Shown here in pieces: positions 40,761-49,223 of a DNA stretch of 64,000 bases. The notes below the pieces were generated by a model that saw nothing but the letters and a program-made list of their open reading frames with translations, had not been told where the DNA came from and ran no database searches. Numbering within the stretch: position 1 is the first letter of the stretch; each line of letters starts with the position of its first letter. Origin of the DNA: Marinibaculum sp040216765 (lineage in GTDB: Bacteria; Pseudomonadota; Alphaproteobacteria; Ferrovibrionales; Ferrovibrionaceae); contig JAVJON010000031.1 in assembly GCA_040216765.1 (NCBI GenBank), forward strand, positions 62,001-126,000. Reading direction: 5' to 3'. A program made the translations under genes and the position numbers.

Positions 40761-41552
40761 GTGGCCAGTTCTGACGCGACTGAATCTATGCACCAGACGG
40801 TCGAGAACCTCGAACATGCCGAGGCCCATGGGCCTCTGGAGCAGTTCGAGATCACGCACCTGGTGCCGATCGATGTCGGCGGCATGGACTTCTCCTTCAC
40901 CAATTCCGCCGCGGCGATGATCGCCGGCGTCGCGCTGGTCATCCTCCTCATGCTGCTGGGCACGCGGTCGAAGAGCCTGGTGCCGGGCCGCCTGCAGTCG
41001 GTCGCCGAACTGGCCTACGAGTTCGTGGCCGGCATGGTGCGGGAGAATGTGGGCGACAAGGGGCGCGCCTATTTCCCCTTCATCTTCACCCTGTTCATGT
41101 TCATCCTGTTCGCCAACATGGTCGGACTGGTGCCGTTCAGCTTCACCTCGACCAGCCACATCGTCGTCACCTTCTCGATGGCGATCTTCGTGTTCGTCGG
41201 CGTCACCGTGATCGCGCTGGTCAAGCACGGCTTCCGCTTCTTCACCTACTTCCTGCCCTCCGGCGTGCCGGTGGCGCTGGCGCCGATCATCGTGCCGATC
41301 GAGGTGATCTCCTATTTCGTGCGCCCGATCAGCCTGTCGCTGCGACTGTTCGCGAACATGCTGGCCGGCCACATCATGCTGAAAGTCTTCGCGGGTTTCG
41401 TGATCGCCCTCGGCCTTGCCGCCGGCTGGCTGCCGCTCGCCTTCATCGTGGCGCTGACCGGGCTGGAATTCCTGATCGCATTCCTGCAAGCCTATGTCTT
41501 CACGATCCTGACCTGCCTCTACCTGCACGACGCCATCCACCTGGAGCATTGA
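40761..41552 (+). CDS. atpB: ATP synthase F0 subunit a
   Basis: About 263 residues. Several hydrophobic helices; the essential Arg is in ISLSLRLFANMLAGHIMLK, and the last helix carries FIVALTGLEFLIAFLQAYVFTIL, both diagnostic of subunit a. It forms the proton half-channels next to the c-ring in the inner membrane. GTG 40761 has GGGAG about 7 nt upstream and is preferred to an in-frame GTG at 40746. A 219-bp gap follows before atpE. Confidence 0.96.
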   Translation: MASSDATESMHQTVENLEHAEAHGPLEQFEITHLVPIDVGGMDFSFTNSAAAMIAGVALVILLMLLGTRSKSLVPGRLQSVAELAYEFVAGMVRENVGDKGRAYFPFIFTLFMFILFANMVGLVPFSFTSTSHIVVTFSMAIFVFVGVTVIALVKHGFRFFTYFLPSGVPVALAPIIVPIEVISYFVRPISLSLRLFANMLAGHIMLKVFAGFVIALGLAAGWLPLAFIVALTGLEFLIAFLQAYVFTILTCLYLHDAIHLEH

Positions 41553-41648
41553 TCCGACAAGCCAAGCCGGCATCGGGGCGACCGGTCGGGATGGCCGGCC
41601 AGTCCCAGGGGCAGGCGATCGAACGGAAGACGCATTCGAGCACGGGAC

Positions 41649-41699
41649 GCCGGGGACGAGTTCCGAATCAAGCAGTAACAGGGTTGCGCCGTCCCCGGC
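41649..41699 (+). promoter_or_regulatory. Inverted repeat in the atpB-atpE gap
   Basis: GCCGGGGACG (41649-41658) pairs perfectly with CGTCCCCGGC (41690-41699) across a 31-nt loop. It lies in the unusually long 219-bp space before atpE; the rest of the gap shows no gene. A role in RNA processing or in boosting subunit c translation is possible. Confidence 0.45.
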
Positions 41700-41771
41700 C
41701 GGCGGTCCCACGGGAGCAACTTGCGGTCCGGCCACAGATGCCGGCCGCGCCAAGACGAGAGGAAGTGTACG

Positions 41772-41996
41772 ATGGAAGCTGATGCCGCGAGACTAATTGG
41801 TGCCGGTCTGGCCACGATCGCACTGGCCGGTGTCGGTGCCGGTCTCGGGAACATCTTCGGCAGCTTTCTGTCGGGAGCGTTCCGCAACCCGACTGCAGCG
41901 CCCAAGCTGTTCGGCAACCTGCTGCTGTTCTTCGCACTGACCGAGGCTATCGCACTGTTCGCCCTGGTCATTGCGTTCCTGATCCTGTTCTCGTAA
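41772..41996 (+). CDS. atpE: ATP synthase F0 subunit c
   Basis: 74 residues in two helices. The polar loop is AFRNPTAAPKL and the proton-binding carboxylate is Glu58 in FFALTEAIALFALVIAFLIL. The first helix has the Gly/Ala packing pattern GVGAGLGNIFG. About ten copies form the rotor ring. ATG 41772 has GAGAGGAAG about 7-15 nt upstream. The loop and Glu-type carboxylate indicate an ordinary proton ring; the sodium-binding Gln/Ser-Thr set is not evident. Confidence 0.97.
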   Translation: MEADAARLIGAGLATIALAGVGAGLGNIFGSFLSGAFRNPTAAPKLFGNLLLFFALTEAIALFALVIAFLILFS

Positions 41997-42069
41997 GCCG
42001 CTCCAGATCCGGCCGGCGGCCTGGCCGCCGGCCGGACCGGACCTGCGAGGCAGATGGAGGCGGACAGTC

Positions 42070-42555
42070 ATGCCGCAGCTGAATACCGAGACCTTCCTGC
42101 CACAGATCGTGTGGCTGGTGATCACGTTCGGGATCCTCTACCTGGTGATGGCGCGCTATGCGCTGCCCCGGGTGTCGGAGGTTCTTCGTGCGCGGCAGCA
42201 GCGGATCAGCAACGATCTGGAAGAGGCAGAGCGCCTGAAGCGCGAGACCGAAGCCGTCATCCAGGCCTACGAGAAGGCCCTGGCGGAGGCCCGGGTCAAG
42301 GCCCAGGCCATGGCTGCCGAGACGCGTGCGACGGCCAATGCCGAGGCCGCCGAGCGCAAGGAGCGGCTCGACAGGCAACTCGCCCAGGAGGCCGAGCAGG
42401 CCGAGAACGCGATTGCCGAGGCACGGAGCACGGCCATGCAGCAGGTCAGATCCGTGGTGCAGGATGCCGTCGCGGACATCGTGTCGAAGATCGGCGGGAT
42501 CACGCCGGACCCGGAGCGGGTCAGCGCCACGGTCGACGAACTGGCGCGGAAGTAG
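42070..42555 (+). CDS. ATP synthase F0 subunit b'
   Basis: 161 residues. One N-terminal membrane helix (LPQIVWLVITFGILYLVMAR) is followed by a long Ala/Glu/Lys-rich coiled coil and VVQDAVADIVSKIGG near the end. It has the b' (AtpF2) form found in phototrophs and Alphaproteobacteria, where b and b' pair as the peripheral stalk. TFLPQIVWLVITF is typical of b' rather than b. It lies 73 bp after atpE and 44 bp before atpF. Confidence 0.94.
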   Translation: MPQLNTETFLPQIVWLVITFGILYLVMARYALPRVSEVLRARQQRISNDLEEAERLKRETEAVIQAYEKALAEARVKAQAMAAETRATANAEAAERKERLDRQLAQEAEQAENAIAEARSTAMQQVRSVVQDAVADIVSKIGGITPDPERVSATVDELARK

Positions 42556-42599
42556 CCGCCCGCCTGCCGGGGCGACAGACACAGGGAACCTGAATACCG

Positions 42600-43100
42600 A
42601 TGTTCGGAAATCCAAATTTTTGGCTGCTGGTTGCCCTGGCCATCCTGATCGCGATCGTTGTCTGGAAGGGCTTCCATTCCAAGGCCATCGAGATGCTGGA
42701 CGGCCGGGCCCGCCGGATCGCCGACGAGCTCGAAGAAGCCCGCAAGCTGCACGAAGACGCGCAGGCGCTCTATGCCGACTACCAGCGCAAGCAGAAGAAT
42801 GCGATGGCCGAGGCGGACGAGATCATCAGCCATGCCAAGGCCGAGGCCGAGCGCATTGCCGCCAATGCCAGGGACGAAATGGAATCGGCGATGACCCGCC
42901 GGCGTGCCCTGGCCGAGAGCAAGATCGCGCAGGCCGAGAGCCAGGCGATCCAGGATGTGCGCAACATCGCCGCGGAACTTGCCGTGGAGGCCTCGCGCCG
43001 GATCCTGACGGCCCGCCTGCAGGGCCCGGACGGCGACAGCGCCGCGGCCGACCGGCTGGTCGATGGCGCGATCGAGGATCTGGGCCGCAAGCTCCACTGA
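42600..43100 (+). CDS. atpF: ATP synthase F0 subunit b
   Basis: 166 residues. The N-terminal membrane helix NFWLLVALAILIAIVVWKGF is followed by LDGRARRIADELEEARKL and a charged coiled coil with AEADEIISHAKAEAERI, the classic subunit b. It forms the stator with b'. It is the last gene of this F0 operon; a strong terminator follows 27 bp later. The F1 genes are not in this window, as expected for Alphaproteobacteria, where F0 and F1 operons are separate. Confidence 0.96.
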   Translation: MFGNPNFWLLVALAILIAIVVWKGFHSKAIEMLDGRARRIADELEEARKLHEDAQALYADYQRKQKNAMAEADEIISHAKAEAERIAANARDEMESAMTRRRALAESKIAQAESQAIQDVRNIAAELAVEASRRILTARLQGPDGDSAAADRLVDGAIEDLGRKLH

Positions 43101-43127
43101 ACGAACGCGGGCCCGCCCGCAATCGGC

Positions 43128-43156
43128 AAAGGCCCCCTTCCGGGGGCCTTTTTTCT
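43128..43156 (+). terminator. Rho-independent terminator of the F0 operon
   Basis: GGCCCCC (43131-43137) pairs with GGGGGCC (43142-43148) around TTCC, extended by A-T pairs and followed by a T6 tract. The AAA on the other side gives weak function for the converging sulfotransferase gene. Confidence 0.92.
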
Positions 43157-43177
43157 GTCCGGAACGGCCGGCCCGGC

Positions 43178-44290
43178 TCAGCCCAGATGGGTGCGCAGGT
43201 CATAGACCTGCGCCAGGTTCGGGCAGGCACGCGCGGCGCGCCAGACCAGTTCCTGCTCCGTATCGGTCAGCAGCGCCGGCCGCTTGCCGCGATAGTCGGT
43301 GATTGTCCGCTGCACCCGGCCACGCATGAGATCGAACAGTGCCGCCACGTCCTGGCGGACCCGATCGTCGGCCCGGTCGAACCGGCGGTTGTCCCCTTCG
43401 AAGAAGGCCTCGATCCGCGACAGGGCCAGGAGGCTGTCCTGCACGACCTCCTCGAATTTCAGCACGCTGACCTCGCAGCCTTCCAGCCCTTGGCCCGCGG
43501 CGCCAAGCCAACCGTCGAGCCAGGCCGCCAGCGGCGGGAAGAACTTCTGGAACAGGGCCGACCGCCGGGCCGGCGCATCGAGCTGGCGCAGGTAGGACAG
43601 GTCGACCTCCCCCGCTTCCCGGCCGAAGAACTTGTCCATTTCCTCGCGAACCACATAGTCGCCGAGGGACAGGGCGGCGGTGACGGGATCGCGGACCAGC
43701 AGCAACAGCTTCGCCGGCGGATCGGCCTGCAGCTTCCGCAGATTCTCCGGGGTGGCCGGGGCATGGTCGTGCAGGACCCCGCCGTTCCGGTTGAAGGTCC
43801 GCAGCCAGGACGGCAGGATCCGGCCGGTGACGAAAGACCCCTTGCTGACCCGCACCCGCGGCAGGCCACCGAAATCCCTGATACAGGCGCAAAGGAACGT
43901 GGACGAGGATTTCGGCAATGACAGGATGAAATAGGGCCGGCGCCCCTGCCGCGACTCCAGGGTCTCGAAATAGCTCCGCTCCGTGCCGCGGTGCAGCCCC
44001 AGGCCGTACTCGTCGATATCCATGCCGATTCGCAGGCCGGTGCGCTCCAGGAACGCCTCCATCCGGACAAGGTCGCCACTGAACTCCGCAATCGCCGCCA
44101 TCACATAGTTCGCGAGCTGGTTGCCCGGATCGCGCTGCAGGAGGGCGGCGGCCTCGCGCTCGTACGCGGCGGCCTGCCGCCAGGTGACGGCGTTGCCGTA
44201 GATCAGGTCCGGACTGCGCGATGCCGCCCCGGGGTCCGGCGCGCCGCCCGCCGCCTGACCCATCGAACCGGGCCCCGCCCCTTCGGCCAT
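43178..44290 (-). CDS. Sulfotransferase-like protein
   Basis: 370 residues. The PAPS 5'-phosphosulfate loop appears as YFILSLPKSSSTFLCACI (about 118-135), and the 3'-phosphate motif as LLLLVRDPVTAALSLGDYV, in the right order for the sulfotransferase superfamily. The first 80 residues have a helical TPR-like pair (AAAYEREAAALLQRDPGNQ). The acceptor could be a glycan, lipid or small metabolite; nothing nearby decides it. It starts 32 bp after gcvPB on the same strand with no terminator between, so it may be read as the last gene of the glycine cleavage operon. Confidence 0.75.
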   Translation of the reverse strand: MAEGAGPGSMGQAAGGAPDPGAASRSPDLIYGNAVTWRQAAAYEREAAALLQRDPGNQLANYVMAAIAEFSGDLVRMEAFLERTGLRIGMDIDEYGLGLHRGTERSYFETLESRQGRRPYFILSLPKSSSTFLCACIRDFGGLPRVRVSKGSFVTGRILPSWLRTFNRNGGVLHDHAPATPENLRKLQADPPAKLLLLVRDPVTAALSLGDYVVREEMDKFFGREAGEVDLSYLRQLDAPARRSALFQKFFPPLAAWLDGWLGAAGQGLEGCEVSVLKFEEVVQDSLLALSRIEAFFEGDNRRFDRADDRVRQDVAALFDLMRGRVQRTITDYRGKRPALLTDTEQELVWRAARACPNLAQVYDLRTHLG

Positions 44291-44322
44291 TGCAATCCGC
44301 CCCTCCCCCTTCGGGGCCGGCG

Positions 44323-45897
44323 CTACTCCGCGGCTTCTGCGGTCTCCGCCTCCGGCTGCCAGCGCAGGCGCGGCTTGCGGGCCGCCTGCGTCTCGTCCAG
44401 GCGCCGCCGCGGCGCCATGTGCGGCGCCCCCGTGAAGCGCTCGGTATCCCCGGCCTGCGCGGCCTCGGCCAGGGCCCGCATCGAGCCGATGAACTCGTCC
44501 AGGCTGGCCTTCGACTCGGTTTCCGTCGGCTCCACCAGCAGCGCGCCGTGCACGACCAGCGGGAAGTACATGGTCATCGGGTGGAAGCCCTCGTCGATCA
44601 GCGCCTTGGCGAAGTCCAGGGTCTCCAGCCCGCTGCCCTTCAGGAACGAATCGTCGAACAGGGCCTCGTGCATGCAGGGCCCGTCATAGGCCGGCGTGAT
44701 GACGTCCTGCAGGGCGGCCATGACGTAGTTCGCGTTCAGAACGGCATCTTCTGCCACCTGGCGAAGGCCGTCGCCGCCATGCGACAGCATGTAGGTCAGG
44801 GCACGGATGAACATGCCCATCTGGCCGTGGAAACCCTTCAGGCGGCCGAAGCTGTGGACGCCCTCGCCCTCGGCCTCCGCCTGCTGCTCCACCAGCCGGA
44901 ACGTCTCGCCGTCCTGGAGGATGTAGGGCACCGGCACGAAGGGCGCCAGCGGCGCGGAGAACACCACCGGGCCGGAGCCCGGCCCGCCGCCGCCATGCGG
45001 GGTGGAGAAGGTCTTGTGCAGGTTGATGTGCATCGCGTCGATGCCCAGGTCGCCGGGCCGCACCCGCCCGACGATGGCGTTGAAGTTCGCCCCGTCGCAA
45101 TAGAAATAGGCACCGGCAGCATGCACCAGTTCCGCGACCTTCAGGATGTCGCGTTCGAACAGGCCGCAGGTGTTCGGGTTGGTCAGCATGATCGCCGCCA
45201 CGTCCGGGCCCAGCGCGGCTTCCAGCGCCGCCAGGTCCATGCGCCCGTCGGCGGTCGACGGAATCGCCTCCACCGAATAGCCGCACTGCACCGCCGTGGC
45301 GGGATTGGTGCCATGCGCGCTCTCGGGCACCAGGACCCGCTTGCGCGGGTCGCCGGCGGCGGTCAGCGCGGCGCGGATCGCCATCAGGCCGCACAGCTCG
45401 CCCTGCGCGCCGGCGGCCGGCGACATCGCCACCGCCGGCATGCCGGTCAGTGTGCGCAGCCAGCCCGCCAGGCTCTCGATCAGGGCCAGCGCGCCCTGCA
45501 CGGTGGAGACCGGCTGCAGCGGGTGCAGGTCGCCCAGGCCGGGCATCCGGGCCATCTTCTCGTTCAGCCGCGGATTGTGCTTCATCGTGCAGGAGCCGAG
45601 CGGATAGATGCCGGTGTCGATGGCATAGTTGCCCTGGCTCAGCCGGACGAAATGCCGCACCACCTGCGGCTCGGACAGGCCGGGCAGGCCCACCGGGCCG
45701 CGCCGCTCCAGCCCGCCCAGGCGCGCCTTGTGGCCGGGCACATCCGGCAGGTCGACGCCGCAGCGCCCCGCCGCATCCTGCTCGAAGATCAGCGGTTCCT
45801 CGTGCACCAGGCCGCGATGCCCACTGAAGGTCTGCAGGCTGCCGCCATCGTTGCCATCGCTGTCCGGGCGGCTCTTCCGACCCTGTGCGTTCAGCAT
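44323..45897 (-). CDS. gcvPB: Glycine decarboxylase subunit 2 (P-protein, PLP half)
   Basis: 524 residues. The PLP Lys is in HINLHKTFSTPHGGGGPGSG. RHFVRLSQGNYAIDTGIYPLGSCTMK (given here as its short core, GIYPLGSCTMKHNPRLNEK) is the standard gcvPB N-terminal signature. GANFNAIVGRVRPGDLG and EPTETESKASLDEFI confirm it. With gcvPA it forms the decarboxylase that releases CO2 from glycine and loads aminomethyl onto GcvH. The subunit is split as in gcvPA/gcvPB systems rather than fused as in E. coli GcvP. It follows gcvPA with one base between. Confidence 0.97.
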   Translation of the reverse strand: MLNAQGRKSRPDSDGNDGGSLQTFSGHRGLVHEEPLIFEQDAAGRCGVDLPDVPGHKARLGGLERRGPVGLPGLSEPQVVRHFVRLSQGNYAIDTGIYPLGSCTMKHNPRLNEKMARMPGLGDLHPLQPVSTVQGALALIESLAGWLRTLTGMPAVAMSPAAGAQGELCGLMAIRAALTAAGDPRKRVLVPESAHGTNPATAVQCGYSVEAIPSTADGRMDLAALEAALGPDVAAIMLTNPNTCGLFERDILKVAELVHAAGAYFYCDGANFNAIVGRVRPGDLGIDAMHINLHKTFSTPHGGGGPGSGPVVFSAPLAPFVPVPYILQDGETFRLVEQQAEAEGEGVHSFGRLKGFHGQMGMFIRALTYMLSHGGDGLRQVAEDAVLNANYVMAALQDVITPAYDGPCMHEALFDDSFLKGSGLETLDFAKALIDEGFHPMTMYFPLVVHGALLVEPTETESKASLDEFIGSMRALAEAAQAGDTERFTGAPHMAPRRRLDETQAARKPRLRWQPEAETAEAAE

Positions 45898-45898
45898 G

Positions 45899-47236
45899 TC
45901 AGAGCACCTCCTTCAGGCCCGCGGCCAGCGCCGCGATATCGCTGTCCCGTGTCAGTTCCGTCGCCGCCACCAGCAGGACATCCGCCAGGTCCGACGCCTC
46001 CGGCGCCAGCCGCGACAGCGGCACGCCGGCCAGGATGCCGCGCTCGGCCAGGGCCTCCACCACTTCCGCGGCGGGGCGCGGCAGGCGCAGCGCGAATTCG
46101 TTGAAGAAGGCCGGGGTTTCCAGCGTCACCCCCTCCAGTGCCTCCAGCGCTTCGGCGGTCTGCACCGCCCGGGCATGGTTCAGCTCGGCCAGCTTGCGCA
46201 GCCCGGCTTCGCCCAGCAGGGTCAGGTGGATGCAGAAGGCCAGGGCACAGAGCCCCGCATTGGTGCAGATGTTGGAGGTCGCGCGCTCGCGCCGGATATG
46301 CTGCTCGCGCGCCGACAGGGTCAGGACATAGCCGCGCCGGCCGTCCTGGTCGACCGTCTCGCCGCAGAGCCGGCCGGGAATCTGCCGCAGGAACTTCTGC
46401 CGCGTGGCGAACAGGCCGACATGCGGCCCGCCATAGGACAGCGGCACGCCGATCGACTGGCCTTCGCAGGCGACGATGTCGGCGCCCATCTCTCCCGGCG
46501 GGGTCAGCAGGCCCAGGGCCACCACCTCGGTCACCGCCACCACCAGCAGCGCGCCGGCCTTGTGCGCGGCTTCCGCATAGGGCCGCAGGTCGCGCACCCG
46601 GCCGAACAGGTCCGGGTATTGTACGATCAGGCAGGCGGTCTCGCCGTCCGGCAGGCCCGCCGGGTCGGTATCGTCGCCCGGCCCGCAGACGGCGACCGGG
46701 TCGCCGGTAAAGCCGCAGAGGGTGCGCACCACCTCCGCGTAGTGCGGATGCACGGCGGGGGCCAGGACGACCTTGCCCCGCCTGGTGATCCGCTTCGCCA
46801 TCAGCGCCGCCTCGCCCAGCGCGGTGGCGCCGTCGTACATCGAGGCGTTCGCCACCTCCATGCCGGTCAGCAGCGCCACCTGGCTCTGGAACTCGAACAG
46901 CGCCTGCAGGGTCCCCTGGCTGATCTCCGGCTGGTACGGCGTGTAGGAGGTCAGGAACTCCGATCGCTGGATCAGGTGGTCGACGCTGGCCGGGATGTGG
47001 TGCCGGTAGGCGCCGGCGCCCAGGAAGCTCGGCACGGCGCCGGGCGACAGGTTGCGCGCGGCAAAGGCGCCGATCTCGCGCTCCACCTCGAACTCGCTGC
47101 TGTGGTCGGGCAGGTCCAGGGGATCGGCAAGGCGCGCCTGCTGCGGCACGTCGACATAAAGTTCGTCGACCGATGCCGCGCCGACGCGGGCCAGCATCGC
47201 CGCACGGTCATCGGCGGTAAGCGGCAGGTAGCGCAT
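45899..47236 (-). CDS. gcvPA: Glycine decarboxylase subunit 1 (P-protein)
   Basis: 445 residues. It starts MRYLPLTADDRAAMLARVG, contains FLGAGAYRHHIPASVDHLI and TSYTPYQPEISQGTLQALF, the invariant GcvP N-terminal motifs, then NASMYDGATALGEAALMAKR and SYGGPHVGLFATRQKFLRQ. It is the non-PLP partner that shapes the active site with gcvPB. Its ATG overlaps the last base of the gcvH stop, so the two are translationally coupled. The operon is under a tandem glycine riboswitch. Confidence 0.97.
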   Translation of the reverse strand: MRYLPLTADDRAAMLARVGAASVDELYVDVPQQARLADPLDLPDHSSEFEVEREIGAFAARNLSPGAVPSFLGAGAYRHHIPASVDHLIQRSEFLTSYTPYQPEISQGTLQALFEFQSQVALLTGMEVANASMYDGATALGEAALMAKRITRRGKVVLAPAVHPHYAEVVRTLCGFTGDPVAVCGPGDDTDPAGLPDGETACLIVQYPDLFGRVRDLRPYAEAAHKAGALLVVAVTEVVALGLLTPPGEMGADIVACEGQSIGVPLSYGGPHVGLFATRQKFLRQIPGRLCGETVDQDGRRGYVLTLSAREQHIRRERATSNICTNAGLCALAFCIHLTLLGEAGLRKLAELNHARAVQTAEALEALEGVTLETPAFFNEFALRLPRPAAEVVEALAERGILAGVPLSRLAPEASDLADVLLVAATELTRDSDIAALAAGLKEVL

Positions 47237-47613
47237 CAGGAAACCGTCTCGAGGAATTCGCCATAGGCCTCCTCGTCCATCAATTCCTCGAACTCGGACG
47301 AATCGGTAACGCGGATCTTCACGATCCAGCCGGCGCCCTGTGCATCGTCATTGACGGTGGCGGGCTCCTCGTTCAGCGCCTCGTTGACCTCCACGACCTC
47401 GCCGGTCATCGGGGCATAGATCTCGCTGGCGGCCTTGACCGATTCCACCACCGCGAACTCCTCGCCCTTCGCGACGGTGCGGCCGACTTCCGGCAGTTCG
47501 ACGAAGACGATGTCGCCGAGCTGCTCCTGGGCATATTCGGAGATCCCGACGGTACCGACATCGCCGTCCAACTCGACCCACTCATGATCCTTCGAGAAAC
47601 CGATCACGCTCAT
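47236..47613 (-). CDS. gcvH: Glycine cleavage system H protein
   Basis: 125 residues, complete. The lipoylation site is Lys60 in VVESVKAASEIYAP. HEWVELDGDVGTVGISEYAQ is the N-terminal signature, and GWIVKIRV closes the lipoyl domain. It shuttles the aminomethyl group between the P, T and L proteins. It lies 78 bp after gcvT; the gap holds a GGCC-rich repeat. A lipoamide dehydrogenase (L protein) gene is not in this window. Confidence 0.97.
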   Translation of the reverse strand: MSVIGFSKDHEWVELDGDVGTVGISEYAQEQLGDIVFVELPEVGRTVAKGEEFAVVESVKAASEIYAPMTGEVVEVNEALNEEPATVNDDAQGAGWIVKIRVTDSSEFEELMDEEAYGEFLETVS

Positions 47614-47691
47614 ATGAGCCTCCCCTGAAACACTTGCTGATCCACAATCTGACTGATGCCTGCCCGGAACGCCGGCCGGCCGGCCGGCCCC

Positions 47692-48894
47692 TTATCGGAC
47701 ATAGCGGTGCGGCACGAAGGGCATGTCGGCGACCTGGGCGTCCAGCCGGCGGCCCCGGACCACCAGGCCCAGCGCGGTGCCGCTGGCGGCCTGGCCGGGC
47801 GCGACATAGCCCATGGCGATCGGCGCCCCCAGGCTGGGGGCGAAGCCGCCGGAGGTGACGGTGCCGACGGCGCCGCCCTCGCCTTCGCCGGCGACAATCT
47901 CTGCGCCGCTGCGGGCCGGCGCGCGGCCGTCGATGCGCAGGCCGACCCGGCGGCGCGGCGGCCCGTCCTGCAGCTGCCGCTGCACGACCCCGGCGCCGGG
48001 GAAACCGCCCTCGTTGCGCCGGCGCTTGCTGATCGCCCAGGTCAGCCCGGCCTCCACCGGGGTCGTCGTCTCGTCCAGGTCCTGGCCGTAGAGGCAGAGG
48101 CCGGCCTCCAGGCGCAGGGAATCCCGCGCGCCCAGGCCGACCCACGCGACGTCCGCCGCCGCCAGCAGGCGCTCCGCCAGCGCGGCGGCCCGTGCCGCGG
48201 GGACCGAGATCTCGAAACCGTCCTCGCCGGTATAGCCGGAGCGCGTGACGAAAAGCTCCGCACCGTCCAGCACGAACGGCGCGCCGCTCATGAAGGTCAG
48301 GGCCGCGACACCGGGCAGCAGCCCGGACAGAACGGCGATCGCAGCCGGGCCCTGCAGGGCCAGGAGGGCGCGGTCCTCCAGCACCTCGACCGAAGCGGCG
48401 CCCAGGCCGCTGCGCAGATGCGCGATATCGGCCGTCTTGCAGGCGGCATTGACCACCAGGAACAGGTCCCGCTCGCGGCGGGTGACCATCAGGTCGTCCT
48501 GGATGCCGCCGGCGGCATTGGTGAACATGGTGTAGCGCATGCGGCCCGGCGCCAGCGCCTGGATATCGCCGGGGACCAGCGCCTCCAGCGCCGCGGCGGG
48601 ATCGCAGCCGGCGATCGTCACCTGGCCCATATGGGAGACATCGAACAGCCCGGCCGCGGCGCGGCAGTGCCGGTGCTCGGCCAGGATCCCGGCCGGGTAC
48701 TGCACCGGCATCTCGTAGCCGGCGAACGGCACCATGCGCGCCCCATGGGCGACATGCAGGTCATGCAGCGGCGTGCGCCGCAGTGCCGCGCCCTGGGAGG
48801 CCGCGTCCTGGGAGGCCGCGTCCTGGGAGATTTCGCCCTGTCCGGAAGATGTGCCGGGCGCGCCGTCCTGCCCGCCCGTGCCTGCCCCTGCCAT
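47692..48894 (-). CDS. gcvT: Glycine cleavage system T protein (aminomethyltransferase)
   Basis: 400 residues. TPLHDLHVAHGARMVPFAGY is the conserved N-terminus, followed by AGLFDVSHMGQVTI, MRYTMFTNAAGGIQDDLMV and YTGEDGFEISVP, all GcvT hallmarks. RDSLRLEAGLCLYGQDLD supplies the folate-site Asp region. It moves the methylene group to tetrahydrofolate and frees ammonia. The first 38 residues are an extra Ser/Gln/Ala/Gly-rich leader that includes SQDAASQDAAS, encoded by a 15-bp tandem repeat; the true start could be internal. First gene of the gcv operon. Confidence 0.96.
   Translation of the reverse strand: MAGAGTGGQDGAPGTSSGQGEISQDAASQDAASQGAALRRTPLHDLHVAHGARMVPFAGYEMPVQYPAGILAEHRHCRAAAGLFDVSHMGQVTIAGCDPAAALEALVPGDIQALAPGRMRYTMFTNAAGGIQDDLMVTRRERDLFLVVNAACKTADIAHLRSGLGAASVEVLEDRALLALQGPAAIAVLSGLLPGVAALTFMSGAPFVLDGAELFVTRSGYTGEDGFEISVPAARAAALAERLLAAADVAWVGLGARDSLRLEAGLCLYGQDLDETTTPVEAGLTWAISKRRRNEGGFPGAGVVQRQLQDGPPRRRVGLRIDGRAPARSGAEIVAGEGEGGAVGTVTSGGFAPSLGAPIAMGYVAPGQAASGTALGLVVRGRRLDAQVADMPFVPHRYVR
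48784..48828. repeat. 15-bp tandem repeat inside gcvT N-terminus
   Basis: Two perfect 15-bp units (48799-48813, 48814-48828) and a third at 48784-48798 with two differences. In the gcvT frame they encode SQDAA-like units. In-frame unit length means copy number can vary without breaking the gene. Confidence 0.9.
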
Positions 48895-48961
48895 TTGCGA
48901 CCCGCCTCTCGATCCGAAGGTTTGCAGACGACTCCCTCGGCCCTCGGCCGATGCCTGTCTG

Positions 48962-49170
48962 CGCCCCCTCTGTCACGGGACCTGAGAGATTTCGCCGCGC
49001 ACGGGCCGTGGCTCGTCTGCGACTTGCTCCGTCGGTGTGGACGCTCGCGCGCCCCGCTTTCCAGAGTTCTGCCCCCCGCGGTCCTTGGGGCCTGAGAGTT
49101 TCCGGGGCGGTTGCTCCTTCGGCGCCGGCTGGGGCGAATATCGCCCGTCCGCCGGACTCTCCCGCGGGGG
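48962..49170 (-). ncRNA. Tandem glycine riboswitch (gcvT leader)
   Basis: Read on the minus strand from about 49165. Aptamer 1: GCGGGAGAGTCC, GCCGAAGGAGCAA, GGAAACTCTCAGG, then GGACCG. The linker AACTCTGGAAAGC joins to aptamer 2: CACCGACGGAGCAAGTCGC, AAATCTCTCAGGTCCC, then GACAGAGGGGG. These are the conserved blocks of the two-aptamer glycine riboswitch, in order. It sits directly upstream of gcvT and should switch on glycine breakdown when glycine is high. It explains most of the 329-bp gap between gcvT and the lipoprotein gene. Confidence 0.95.
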
Positions 49171-49223
49171 ATGGCTCGCGGAAAATATGTCCGCTGGGCG
49201 GTGCGGTGTCAAACCGGCGCCGG

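Noticed and set aside
47660..47695. GGCCGGCC-rich run between gcvT and gcvH as an operator.
   Set aside because: Simple GGCC repetition is common in DNA of this composition and shows no defined symmetry centre.
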